Below, piece by piece: positions 51,660-60,323 of a stretch of DNA of 64,000 bases. A model generated the notes under the pieces. That model was not told the DNA's origin and made no database searches. It saw only the letters and a program-made list of their open reading frames with translations. Position 1 is the stretch's first letter, and each line of letters begins with the position of its first letter. Location: NCBI RefSeq assembly GCF_030622045.1, contig NZ_CP130886.1, positions 4,968,001 through 5,032,000 of the forward strand, given 5' to 3'. Both the position numbers and the translations under genes were made by a program. The DNA comes from Planctellipticum variicoloris. GTDB lineage: Bacteria > Planctomycetota > Planctomycetia > Planctomycetales > Planctomycetaceae.

Positions 51660-53270
51660 TCAGGGGGCTGAGACGGCCGACGGGCCTCGATTTCGATAGA
51701 TCGTTCCGATTGTGCGATCGGCCCCGGACCAGGAAATCCGCCCCACGAGAATGTCGAGGGCGCCGTCGCCGTCCGCATCTCCGACGGCGCATGTTGCATG
51801 GTGGCAGGTGTCCCATTCCAGGACATGCGGAACGAACTTCAGATCGGGTTGCTGCTCGAGCCAGACGACGCTCGCCAGTCGCGGTCGACGGCCGCCTTTG
51901 AAGATCTGGTCCGGCAGGAGTGATACGGCTGCCAGATCGAGATCGCCGTCGCCGTCCAGATCGGCGGGGACCGCCCGGTGGACGCCGGGCATGGCCGCCA
52001 GTTGTCGTTCGACAACCTGCATCGGTCTGGTCTGCCGGAGCCAGGTGATTCCCTGGTGCGGGCTCAGGTGTCCCCCATCGAAGCTGTCGCCGTGGCAGAC
52101 GACGACGTCCAGCATTCCATCGGCGTCGATGTCCGCCAAGGCGAAATCACTGGTTCCCCAGGAAGGATCGGGCGCCCGGTAGAGCGTGAAGCGTTCGAAA
52201 GTGGCGTCTTCGCGGATTCGATAGACTTCGACGGATTCGAACTCCTGGGCAAACGCCGCCACGATCTCCAGGCGGCCGTCGCCATCGAAATCGATGATTT
52301 CTGCCCGCAGGGCGCCGTGACGGGGATCGATCTCCGCCCCGCGCAGATGCGGCCACTCGCCGGAGGGGGCGTCGTTCCAGAAGACCTGCAGCCGGCCGGT
52401 CCGGCGCCAGCCGAACTGTGAGACGACCAGGTCTTCGTCGCCATCTCCGTCGAGATCGGCGGAAGTGACATGACTGACGCGTCCCAGTCCGCTCACCAGG
52501 CGACGCGGAATTGCGTCCGGGCCATCTGGGATCCACCACAGGCCCCCGCGCTGATGATCTTCCGGTCGAAAGCTTCCCAGGTCGGCCGCCACGTAACCCG
52601 GCGTTCCGTCGGGACCGAGTCTCATGCGGCAGACGCCGCAGGGGTTCGGAATGGTCCACCGCTTGCGGAGCGGTTCGTTCAAGCCTGCGAACTCCCAGAC
52701 CTGCCCGCCGCGCATGTCCGAGAACCACCATCGCCCAGGAACGGACGAGTCGGGCTCGATCCGGGAGATGGCGGCGGGCGAGGCTTCCGCCACGTCGAGC
52801 GGCGTCGCCTCAAATGCGATCGGACTTGGCGCGTCATTCAAGGCGACCTGCCCCGTTGACGGCAATTCCACTTCATCCGGCGCCAGGCCGATGTAGTATG
52901 CGACGACCGCTTCCTGAGGGGGAGGTTTGAGATCGACGCGACCCGAAGCGCGATAGAAACCGTAGCCCTTGGCGACCTCCTCGCGCCACTCTCGCTTTGC
53001 AAAGTTCTGCGGATCGGGAGACTGATGGCAATCGCCGCAGAATTGCCAGACCTCTCGTTCGCTGAGCGCGGGCATTGCACTATTTGAGCGTGAGCCCTTG
53101 GCCGATGGCGGAGTGTCAGGTCCTGTGGCGGAATTGCATCCGGCGCACAACAGGCCGGCCAGAATCCATGGCAGGTTGCGATGCTTCGAAAGCCGCCTGC
53201 GATCGTGGGCGACGTTCGCGAATTGATGTGGCTCACGGAATGCCAACTGCAATTCCGGCATCGGTTCCAT
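51660..53270 (-). CDS. FG-GAP/VCBS repeat protein with heme c motif
   Basis: 536 residues. Lipoprotein-like signal (LPWILAGLLCAGCN, lipobox LCAGC). A c-type heme-binding motif CGDCHQSPDPQNF lies at about residues 78-90. Then a beta-propeller of FG-GAP/VCBS calcium-binding repeats (DLDGDGDEDLVVSQFG, DFDGDGRLEIVAAFAQE, DIDADGMLDVVVCHGD, DLDGDGDLDLAAVSL, GDADGDGALDILVG). The combination heme-c plus integrin-like propeller occurs in planctomycetes (PSCyt-related). Start at 53270 is uncertain; the residues before the signal are atypical. Confidence 0.87.
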   Translation of the reverse strand: MEPMPELQLAFREPHQFANVAHDRRRLSKHRNLPWILAGLLCAGCNSATGPDTPPSAKGSRSNSAMPALSEREVWQFCGDCHQSPDPQNFAKREWREEVAKGYGFYRASGRVDLKPPPQEAVVAYYIGLAPDEVELPSTGQVALNDAPSPIAFEATPLDVAEASPAAISRIEPDSSVPGRWWFSDMRGGQVWEFAGLNEPLRKRWTIPNPCGVCRMRLGPDGTPGYVAADLGSFRPEDHQRGGLWWIPDGPDAIPRRLVSGLGRVSHVTSADLDGDGDEDLVVSQFGWRRTGRLQVFWNDAPSGEWPHLRGAEIDPRHGALRAEIIDFDGDGRLEIVAAFAQEFESVEVYRIREDATFERFTLYRAPDPSWGTSDFALADIDADGMLDVVVCHGDSFDGGHLSPHQGITWLRQTRPMQVVERQLAAMPGVHRAVPADLDGDGDLDLAAVSLLPDQIFKGGRRPRLASVVWLEQQPDLKFVPHVLEWDTCHHATCAVGDADGDGALDILVGRISWSGADRTIGTIYRNRGPSAVSAP

Positions 53271-53493
53271 CCTGTGTTGCTGTGGATCGACGATTGCGTC
53301 GGCTGCTGAGAATTCAGGAAGCGATTCTAACCGGCCGCTTCCAGCGCCGCGCGCCCTCGGACGGACAGATGCGACGGCACTCAGGCCACGGGGCCGCGCA
53401 AGTCCGTCGTTTGCAGATGCTCTCTGGCAGAGACTTCGAGGGCTGCTCGACGCCGGGCTCGTCGAAGTGGCGGACGCCGGCCCGGCGCGACGG

Positions 53494-54759
53494 CTAGTTG
53501 GATGCTTTCAACTGCGCATCGGCGAAGTCCAGGATCTTTTCCCAGAATTTCTGATTCAGCGTGTGCTTCTCGTCGAGGCGGTATTGCATCAGCCGGCCGA
53601 AATTCGGACCGACGATCGGCTCGTCGTTCTGGACGAGGCCGGTTCCCTGGAGGCCGGTGACTCCCAGCAGGCGGTAGACCGGGTCGGCGGCCTGCAGGGA
53701 CTCCAGCGATCGGGGGAAATTGGCCCAGGCGTCCTGAGCCCCTTCGGTATCGAGCAGGGGGCGCGGGGCGACCAGCGCCACGAGGCAGTGCTGGTCGAAC
53801 GGCAGTCTGTTCTCGTTGCCGCCGAAGGCCACGAAGGCGTCGTCGAACCAGTGCGGGAAGACGCGGTTGATTCGCTCGACGGTTTCCTGCTGACTGTCGC
53901 GGCTGAGAGCCATGCCGCCGGTTCCCGACTGATGCGGAACCACCAGCGCCACTCGCCCGTCCATCGCAGCGGCGAACAATGCCGTCTTGCCGCGTCGGGA
54001 GTGTCCGATCAGGCAGATTCGGAACGGATCGACGTGGGCATCGGTCGAAAGGTAGTCGATCGCCCGGTGCAGGCCCCAGGCCCAGGCGGCGATGGTGCCT
54101 GGGCGGGACGTTTCCGGGACCTTCGGATCGGAAACGAACGGATGGATGCCGTCGGTGAAGTCGTGCCGGTCGGGATCGATTTCGCTCTCGTGGAACAGGG
54201 CCAGACCGTAGCCGCGGGAGATCAGATACTCGACGCACCAGAAGTTCGTCGCGGTTCCGCGCTGGCCGGATTTGCAGTTCTCGCGCCGCCACACTTCGGC
54301 GTGGTCGGTGATGGCCGGATCGTCGAGGGCCTCGATGTTGCCGCAACTGTTGAGGCTCAGAAACAGCGGCGCCTTCGCGACTCCCTTCGGCAAGAAGATC
54401 GCCAGGTGCATCCGCGGGGCCTTGTCGCCCAGCGTCGGGAAGCGGATCTCGACTTCTTTCAGCGTTCCTTTGCCGCCGAGAATGTCGGCGGTCTTCGTCA
54501 CCCGCGCCTCGATCGGCGCGGGCGCGGGCAGATAGCCATACATGTAGTGCTGAAACAGTCGCCGCAGTTCGGGTTTGCGCCGTTCGAGCCAGGCTCCTTG
54601 CGTGGCGACCGGCGTGCCGTCCCGCAGTTTGAGCGGATCGGGCAGCCCGGACTGGGGCGGCAATTGATCCGGTGGCGGCAGGTCCTCGGCCTGGCTCGCA
54701 GGTGTCACGATTGCTCCCGCCGCCAGAGCGGCCCAGACCGTCCACATCCGCAGGCTCAT
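53494..54759 (-). CDS. Carbohydrate esterase family 15-like (glucuronoyl esterase)
   Basis: 421 residues from ATG 54759, giving a signal peptide (WTVWAALAAGAIVTPASQAE); an open frame upstream is not coding. The CE15 signature GxSRxGK reads RICLIGHSRRGKTALFAAA with catalytic Ser, followed by VALVVPHQSGTGGMALSR and the C-terminal EKHTLNQKFWEKILDF (His). FWCVEYLISRGYGLALFHES and FALRPLL-like CLVALVAPRPLLDTEGAQ also match. CE15 enzymes cut ester bonds between glucuronic acid of xylan and lignin or similar alcohols. Exported. Confidence 0.87.
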   Translation of the reverse strand: MSLRMWTVWAALAAGAIVTPASQAEDLPPPDQLPPQSGLPDPLKLRDGTPVATQGAWLERRKPELRRLFQHYMYGYLPAPAPIEARVTKTADILGGKGTLKEVEIRFPTLGDKAPRMHLAIFLPKGVAKAPLFLSLNSCGNIEALDDPAITDHAEVWRRENCKSGQRGTATNFWCVEYLISRGYGLALFHESEIDPDRHDFTDGIHPFVSDPKVPETSRPGTIAAWAWGLHRAIDYLSTDAHVDPFRICLIGHSRRGKTALFAAAMDGRVALVVPHQSGTGGMALSRDSQQETVERINRVFPHWFDDAFVAFGGNENRLPFDQHCLVALVAPRPLLDTEGAQDAWANFPRSLESLQAADPVYRLLGVTGLQGTGLVQNDEPIVGPNFGRLMQYRLDEKHTLNQKFWEKILDFADAQLKASN

Positions 54760-54863
54760 GCCGAAACTCCGAGAAGAGGAATCCAGTGGTCTGGTCCCAT
54801 CATCCCCGGGAACGGCTGCGAAAGAAAGAGGCTGGCGACCTTCGGCAGGACGTGAAGCCGGCG

Positions 54864-55847
54864 TCAGGCCGTCCGGGCCGTTGCGATATCGCGGGAGGGC
54901 TCGTGCCCGAACGACGTCTGGAAAAAGCGGAGCAGCGTCTGGTCGTAGACTTCGCGAGCCGCCACGCGTCCGCCGTTGTGCCGCGACCGGGGGACGATCC
55001 AGCAGCGCGTCGCGGTTCCGCCGATCCGCTGTGCCAGATGTTCGACGACGTCCGGCGGCACATAGTTGTCGCGCTCGCCCCCGATCAGCAGCACCGGTCG
55101 ATTGCGGAGCCGCGGGAGCATGCGTTCGATCATCACGTACCGATGCCCGCGACGCCATTCGCTGATGAGGCGCACGAGGGCCAGCGTATATCGATAATGC
55201 CACTCCGGCAGAATGCGGACCAGCCAGAGGGGGATGTATAGAACCGCCCAGCGCTGCGAGTAGCGCAATTGCAGGCCGGCGGTCGGGTAGCCCCCTTCGC
55301 AGCAGACGGCTTTGACAGAGGGATGTTCCGCAGCGGCCAGCATGGCTGCGTTTGAGCCGCGGCTGACACCCATGACTCCGAGCGGCAGCGCCTTCAATTC
55401 GGACTCGTTCTCAATCCAGCGGAATACGCTTCGTACGTCCTCCGCTTCACGGGAAGTGAACCACTGCAGCGGCTCGTAACCGGGTTCGTAGTCGCTGTCT
55501 CCCTGATTGCGGACGTCGACGGAGAGGACGTCGAATCCCGCTTCGAACAGGGCTTCGCAATAGTTGAGAGCCGACCAGTGATTGCCGTCGAGTTCGGGGA
55601 AGAACACGATCAGTCCGACGGGCGTTCGAAACGCCTGCCGATACAGGCTGCCGCGAAGGGTCAGCCCGCCAGACGCAGGGATTTCGATCAGTTCGCCGCG
55701 CGGGTCGGCGGGGGACGGGGCAATGTTGAAAGCGGGCTTCGTCTCGAAATGCCGCAGCACGATCCGGCCGAAATAGATCCGGGTCAGCAAGTCGACGAAG
55801 ACCAGCACCGCAACAGCGGACAGCACGTACCAGATCACGCGCGACAC
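54864..55847 (-). CDS. Membrane-anchored alpha/beta hydrolase
   Basis: 327 residues from GTG 55847, 23 bp after the ketosynthase stop, so the last gene of the acyl-chain cluster or coupled to it. N-terminal membrane helix (VIWYVLSAVAVLVFVDLLTR), then a serine-hydrolase fold: VGLIVFFPELDGNHWSALNY, LSVDVRNQGDSD, elbow GVMGVSRGSNAAMLAAAEH, CCEGGYPTAGLQL, PVLLIGGERDNYVPPDVVEH and a His-containing end (PRSRHNGGR). Could be a thioesterase or lipase acting on the product of the cluster, but that is inferred from position. Confidence 0.82.
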   Translation of the reverse strand: MSRVIWYVLSAVAVLVFVDLLTRIYFGRIVLRHFETKPAFNIAPSPADPRGELIEIPASGGLTLRGSLYRQAFRTPVGLIVFFPELDGNHWSALNYCEALFEAGFDVLSVDVRNQGDSDYEPGYEPLQWFTSREAEDVRSVFRWIENESELKALPLGVMGVSRGSNAAMLAAAEHPSVKAVCCEGGYPTAGLQLRYSQRWAVLYIPLWLVRILPEWHYRYTLALVRLISEWRRGHRYVMIERMLPRLRNRPVLLIGGERDNYVPPDVVEHLAQRIGGTATRCWIVPRSRHNGGRVAAREVYDQTLLRFFQTSFGHEPSRDIATARTA

Positions 55848-55870
55848 CCTCGTGCGATCACGCCCGGAAA

Positions 55871-57154
55871 CTAGCCGTGAAACTCCGAAAAGATCAGCGA
55901 AATGTTCTGACCGCCGAAACCGAAGCTGTTCGACAGCGCCGCCTTGACGCGGGCCTCGCGGGCCGCGTTGGGGACGTAGTCCAGGTCGCAATCGGGATCC
56001 GGGGTCCGATAGTTGATCGTCGGCGGCAGGACCCCGTCGCGGATCGCCAGCAGGCAGGTGATGGCTTCGACGCTTCCGGCCGCGGCAATCAGGTGTCCGA
56101 GCATGCTCTTGATGCTCGACACCGGGGTCTTGTAGGCGATTTCGCCGAACGCATGCTTGATCGCCGCGGTCTCAACCCGGTCGTTGACCTCGGTGCTGGT
56201 GCCGTGGGCGTTGACGTAGTGGATGTCGGACGGGTTCAGCTCGGCGTCCTTCATGGCCATCCGGATGCAGGCCACGGCGCCGCGGCCTTCGGGATGAATA
56301 TCGGTGATGCGGTATGCGTCTGCAGTGGACCCATAACCCATCAGTTCCCCGTGGATTCGGGCGCCGCGCTTCTTCGCGTGTTCGAGCTCTTCGAGAATCA
56401 CCATTCCGGCGCCTTCGCCCAGCACGAAGCCGTCGCGGTCCTTATCGAACGGGCGGGACGCTTCCTGCGGGCTCTCGTTGTGCGTGGAGAGAGCGGTCAG
56501 CAGATTAAAGCCCGTCACGCCGAACGGATGGATCATGCTGTGCGCGCCGCCGGACAGCATGATGTCCGCGTCTCCGCGGCGGATCAGCTCGGTGGCTTCT
56601 CCGATGGCCTGGCTGGAGGCGGCGCAGGCGGTCAGGCAGTTCAGGTTCGGTCCCTGCGCGTCGAACAGGCTGGCGAGATGCCCGGCGGGCATGTTCGGTT
56701 CCTGCTCCAGTTCCGTCTGAGCGTGGAGGCTGGCCAGCCCCCGCCGGGTGAACTCCTCCAGGTCGACCTGGCCGTCCTTCTGAGAATCGGCGATCATACT
56801 CATCACGAGCATGAAGTCCTGCTGGCCTTCGCCTGCTCCGAGATAGACGCCAAACCGGGCGGGATCGTAGGCGTGACTCCCCAGACCGGAATCGTCGAAC
56901 GCCTGCCGGGCGGCCCCGACGGCGAAGCGAATATTCCGGCCGGAGAATTCGAAGCGGCGGGTATCGTCGACGTAATCGCTGAGGTCAAATCCCTTGACCT
57001 GCGCCGCGAACTGCGTCGGGAAGCCGCTGGCGTCGAAATACGTGATCGGACCGATGCCGCTGCGCCCTTCGCGGAGCGACTGCCACATCGACTCCACGGT
57101 GTTTCCCACGGGCGTAATCACGCCCATGCCCGTCACCACCACACGCCGTCTCAT
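55871..57154 (-). CDS. Beta-ketoacyl-ACP synthase (KAS II/FabF-like)
   Basis: 427 residues; decarboxylative Claisen condensation of acyl and malonyl-ACP. Catalytic Cys177 in CLTACAASSQAIGE, His in VNAHGTSTEVNDRVE and His in SMLGHLIAAAGSVEA; DKDRDGFVLGEGAGMVILEE follows. There is no partner chain-length factor as in type II polyketide synthases, and the insert at about 110-165 (FMLVMSMIADSQKDGQVDLE...) is somewhat longer than E. coli FabF. It is in a cluster with two dehydratases, a ketoreductase and an ACP. Cytoplasmic. Confidence 0.93.
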   Translation of the reverse strand: MRRRVVVTGMGVITPVGNTVESMWQSLREGRSGIGPITYFDASGFPTQFAAQVKGFDLSDYVDDTRRFEFSGRNIRFAVGAARQAFDDSGLGSHAYDPARFGVYLGAGEGQQDFMLVMSMIADSQKDGQVDLEEFTRRGLASLHAQTELEQEPNMPAGHLASLFDAQGPNLNCLTACAASSQAIGEATELIRRGDADIMLSGGAHSMIHPFGVTGFNLLTALSTHNESPQEASRPFDKDRDGFVLGEGAGMVILEELEHAKKRGARIHGELMGYGSTADAYRITDIHPEGRGAVACIRMAMKDAELNPSDIHYVNAHGTSTEVNDRVETAAIKHAFGEIAYKTPVSSIKSMLGHLIAAAGSVEAITCLLAIRDGVLPPTINYRTPDPDCDLDYVPNAAREARVKAALSNSFGFGGQNISLIFSEFHG

Positions 57155-57261
57155 GGTTTGACCTGTGTTCTCGTTCGACCAATCGCCGACCGTCGCCCCA
57201 GTCAGGCGGTCGCTTTGGCCGTGTACAGTTTAACCCGCGGTCGGTCGCTCACCAACCGCGG

Positions 57262-57753
57262 TCAGCCCGCTGCATTCGTTCCATCGCCGGCCTTCCCGAC
57301 GTCGAGGACTCCCAGAAGCCGCATGGAGAAGACGAAACTTCTCTGATCGACCTTGACCCCGCCGACCGCGGATTCGTTCGCGTGGGCGAACACGATTTCC
57401 CCGTCGGCCACCAGCCGGTCGCCGACCGTCGCCTTGACCTCCACCATGCCCCCCTCGGAACGGACGTCGGTCAGTACCGCTTCGTAGGTGAGGGTATCGC
57501 CCGGCGTCGCCCAGCTATGGAAGGTCATCTTCGGCACTTTGGCGAGGACGACCACGTGTTCAAAGTCGTAGACTTCCCCGAGCAGAATCCCCCCGGTCTG
57601 AGCCAGCCCCTCCAGAATGAGGGTGTTCGGCATGACCGGGAAGCCCGGGAAATGGTCGTGCAGGTGTTCCTCGGCCAACGAGACGTTCTTGATCGACCGC
57701 GCACGTTTCCCGCGTTCGAATTCGACGAATCGGTCGATCCACATCCAGCGCAT
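57262..57753 (-). CDS. FabZ-like 3-hydroxyacyl-ACP dehydratase 1
   Basis: 163 residues, HotDog fold. HDHFPGFPVMPNTLILEGLA carries the catalytic His (in HFPG) and the Glu on the long helix (EGLAQTGG), as in FabZ. VEVKATVGDRLVADGEIVFA closes the fold. It dehydrates beta-hydroxyacyl-ACP to enoyl-ACP. A second, diverged copy lies upstream at 59361-59849. The name fabZ is avoided because the paralogues cannot be ranked. Confidence 0.9.
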   Translation of the reverse strand: MRWMWIDRFVEFERGKRARSIKNVSLAEEHLHDHFPGFPVMPNTLILEGLAQTGGILLGEVYDFEHVVVLAKVPKMTFHSWATPGDTLTYEAVLTDVRSEGGMVEVKATVGDRLVADGEIVFAHANESAVGGVKVDQRSFVFSMRLLGVLDVGKAGDGTNAAG

Positions 57754-57856
57754 GCGGTCAGTCTTCAGTTGGCGAGAATGGTCTCAATGTTCACGCGCCT
57801 GCCCGTTCAAAGCGGTGAAACACCTGCGATTGCTGATGCATTTCGGCAGTTCGAGG

Positions 57857-57892
57857 AACTCCTCGCGTGCTCACAACGAGCCGCGAGGAGTT
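57857..57892 (-). repeat. Intergenic hairpin in the acyl cluster
   Basis: AACTCCTCGCG (57857-57867) pairs with CGCGAGGAGTT (57882-57892), loop 14 nt, in the gap between the ACP stop and dehydratase 1. No T tract; an mRNA-processing or attenuator element is possible and could raise ACP over downstream genes. Confidence 0.45.
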
Positions 57893-57924
57893 GCCGTCGT
57901 TGCCGCCGTCGGCGTTGCAGCTCT

Positions 57925-58311
57925 TTAGGCCGCGAGCTTCCGTTCCAGGAAGTTCACGATCATGGTGACGGTGAACAGATCCTGGATGTTCTCCACTTTC
58001 GGATCCTTCGCCAGCGAGTCGACGTCCGCGTGCGGCATGCGCTTCTTCAGTTCGACGAGGCCTTCCGGCGTAACGACGCCGTCCTTGACGAACGTGGAAT
58101 CGGCCGACGCGAAGTTTTCGGGAAACAGCTCGCCGCGCGGAATCTTGACGCTGAAGTTCTTTTCCAGGCGGAAGACGATATCGAGAAAGTCGATCGATTC
58201 CGCTCCGAGGTCGCCCACCAGCGTGGATTCGGGGCTGACTTCGTCGTCGTCAACGCCCAGCGCATCGACCAGCGTGCTCCGCACCTTGTCCAGAATTTCG
58301 TCGCGAGTCAT
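57925..58311 (-). CDS. acpP: Enlarged acyl carrier protein
   Basis: 128 residues, against about 78 for a typical ACP. Phosphopantetheine Ser39 sits in GAESIDFLDIVFRLEKNFSV (normally DSLD). The extra length is an insert of about 45 residues (60-105, PRGELFPENFASADSTF... to SLAKDPKVENI) between helices II and III, after which the usual helix IV reappears (FTVTMIVNFLERKLA). Works as the swinging-arm carrier for the cluster's KS, KR and DH enzymes. Symbol used generically. Confidence 0.9.
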   Translation of the reverse strand: MTRDEILDKVRSTLVDALGVDDDEVSPESTLVGDLGAESIDFLDIVFRLEKNFSVKIPRGELFPENFASADSTFVKDGVVTPEGLVELKKRMPHADVDSLAKDPKVENIQDLFTVTMIVNFLERKLAA

Positions 58312-58516
58312 CCCAGATTCTCCTGCATGGCAGTCGCGTCGACAGTCGACGCTTTCTGCTCGTGCAATCTTTCCCGCCCCGGCCGAGTTAACTCGTCAAC
58401 AGCAGCCTGCCGGGGCGAGGCAGCAGACCGTTTGACCCACAAAATTTTCGCACTCGATCGCCCGCAGTCCGACCACCCCAGCCGAGCCGCGAACAAGTCG
58501 TCTTCAAGATCCGCGC

Positions 58517-59272
58517 TTATCCCATGCCGCCGAGCGTCAGTCCCCCGTCGACTTTCAAAGTCTGCCCCGTGATGTAGCTCGACTCTTCGGAGGCGAGGAA
58601 GTGAACTGCATTCGCAATGTCCTCGGGCTTGCCGAGCCGGCGGACAGGAATCGACTGCTTGATCTTGTCGCCGAAGGAATTCACGACGGCGACGGTCATA
58701 TCGGTTTCAATGAAGCCGGGAGCAACGCAATTGACGGTTACGCCCCGCTTGGCGAGTTCTGTCGCCATGCACCGCGAAAACCCTTCGATGCCGGCCTTGC
58801 TGGCGGCGTAATTGACCTGCCCGGGATTCGAAAAATCCGCTGCGACGCTCGACATGTTGATGACGCGGCCATAGCGCTGCGACATCATCGTCCGCGTCGC
58901 CGCCTGGCAGAAGTTGAACACGCCGGTCAGATTGGTGTCGATGACCTGCCGCCACTGGTCCGAAGTCATCGTGGCCAGCAGGCCGTCGCGCGTAATGCCG
59001 GCGTTGTTCACGAGAATGTCCAGGCGTCCGAAGGCCGTCGTCACCTGCTCGACTGCCTGATCGGCTTCTTCTTTGCTGCTGACATCGGCCTTGATGGCCA
59101 GAACTTCGGAGCCCTGAGCCTTGAGCTCCGCGGCCAGCGCCTCCGCGGCCTCCTGGTTCGACTGGTAGACGAACGCCACTTTAGCGCCGGCGCCGGCCAG
59201 GCGGGCGACAATGGCCCGACCGATCCCGCGACTGCCTCCAGTCACCAACGCAACACGACCTGTCAGATTCAT
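58517..59272 (-). CDS. fabG: 3-oxoacyl-ACP reductase
   Basis: 251 residues from ATG 59272. SDR family: NADPH loop VALVTGGSRGIGRAIVARLA, LDILVNNAGITRDGL, catalytic Ser in INMSSVAADFSNPGQVN, Tyr-Lys in VNYAASKAGIEGFSRCMATE. The C-terminus ASEESSYITGQTLKVDGGLT is that of FabG. It reduces beta-ketoacyl-ACP using NADPH. The longer frame upstream to 59455 has unlikely composition. In the cluster it follows dehydratase 2. Confidence 0.93.
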   Translation of the reverse strand: MNLTGRVALVTGGSRGIGRAIVARLAGAGAKVAFVYQSNQEAAEALAAELKAQGSEVLAIKADVSSKEEADQAVEQVTTAFGRLDILVNNAGITRDGLLATMTSDQWRQVIDTNLTGVFNFCQAATRTMMSQRYGRVINMSSVAADFSNPGQVNYAASKAGIEGFSRCMATELAKRGVTVNCVAPGFIETDMTVAVVNSFGDKIKQSIPVRRLGKPEDIANAVHFLASEESSYITGQTLKVDGGLTLGGMG

Positions 59273-59360
59273 GGAAAGCTCGACCTTAATAGTATTTTCA
59301 GCGCTGCGGCTGTTCCGCCGGCTTTGTGATATTTGCGGCTCTGGCCTGCCCGCGACCCGG

Positions 59361-59849
59361 TCAGGCCGACTGTTCGACCGGCTGACGCCAGATCTGCGGC
59401 AACAGTTCCCGCCAGGTCTGAATCTGCAATTCGTCGGCTCGGGCGAGATCGGCATGCCGATCGGCCAAATTCAGCACTTCCAGAGTGATCCGCGCGGAGA
59501 CTGCCGATCCGCCGTTGACGGTTCCCGATCCTTGCAGATCCCATAGACTGCCGGTTGTTTTCTTGACGGTCAACTGCAACTGCAGTTGATCGCCCGGCGC
59601 GACAAAGTTGTTATACCGGACCGCCCGGGTTTCCTTGAGCATCACCGTGCTGTGCGCGAAATCCTCGCTGCAACGCACCAGCCAGGCGCCGGCCTGCACC
59701 AGCGATTCCAGCATCAGAACGCCCGGCAGCACGGGGAATCCTGGGAAATGGTCGGCCAGATATTCCTCCGCCAGCGACAGATTCTTCACCGCGCTGATCG
59801 ACTTGTAAGGCGTCAGTTCGGTAATGCGATCAATCAGCAGAAACCGCAT
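59361..59849 (-). CDS. FabZ-like 3-hydroxyacyl-ACP dehydratase 2
   Basis: 162 residues from ATG 59849 (MRFLLIDRITEL, the FabZ-type start; ATG 59906 is an alternative). LADHFPGFPVLPGVLMLESL has the catalytic His and Glu. The sequence after residue 60 (RCSEDFAHSTVMLKETRAVR) differs strongly from the other copy, so the two probably handle different substrates or form a heteromer. First gene of the acyl cluster. HotDog fold; cytoplasmic. Confidence 0.88.
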   Translation of the reverse strand: MRFLLIDRITELTPYKSISAVKNLSLAEEYLADHFPGFPVLPGVLMLESLVQAGAWLVRCSEDFAHSTVMLKETRAVRYNNFVAPGDQLQLQLTVKKTTGSLWDLQGSGTVNGGSAVSARITLEVLNLADRHADLARADELQIQTWRELLPQIWRQPVEQSA

Positions 59850-60323
59850 GCCAGTCCATTCCCGGAGCAGAAAACCCGGCGCCGTCGGCCGGGAGAATCG
59901 AGCCATGTTAGGGAAATCGCATAACGCACACAACCACGACTCCCCCCTACCATCGGGCGGGAAGACCGGTCGTCTCAAGCTGCAGGAAAGGGGATCTCGC
60001 CGAATCCGCTTACTGGGAAAGGATTTGCAGTCTGGAGAAAGCCTGCGGGCCAGCCTGGGGGATTCCAAGATCCTGAGGCGGTTTTGCGTTGCAACGCGTG
60101 ACGGCTAAAAGCGTTGCGGAGGATTTGAGCGGTTTCCCGCGGCGTCGGGCGAGAATCTGCGGGAACTTGGGAGGTGATTCTCCGTTGCACATGCTCGCAA
60201 GAACACGAGAAGGCGGCGACACCAGTGCTCTGAACGGGCTGGCTCATCCATGCGAACGACGGGGTGCAGTGCCGCAGCAACTGCACCCCGTCGTGGAAAT
60301 TCGCAGGAAGCGTTCGAGGTCCG
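59850..60323. other. Intergenic region before the acyl cluster
   Basis: About 470 bp. Contains the BBP7 terminator at 60257 and should hold the promoter of the acyl cluster; no gene recognised. Confidence 0.5.
60257..60293 (-). terminator. Hairpin terminator of the BBP7 gene
   Basis: A 14-bp perfect stem (CGACGGGGTGCAGT with ACTGCACCCCGTCG), 9-nt loop, 30 nt after the BBP7 stop. Little T tract on the minus strand. Confidence 0.7.

Noticed and set aside
55877-57346. A 489-codon plus-strand frame opposite the ketosynthase
   Set aside because: The ketosynthase motifs on the minus strand are unambiguous; the plus-strand translation is low-complexity Arg/Gly/Gln-rich.
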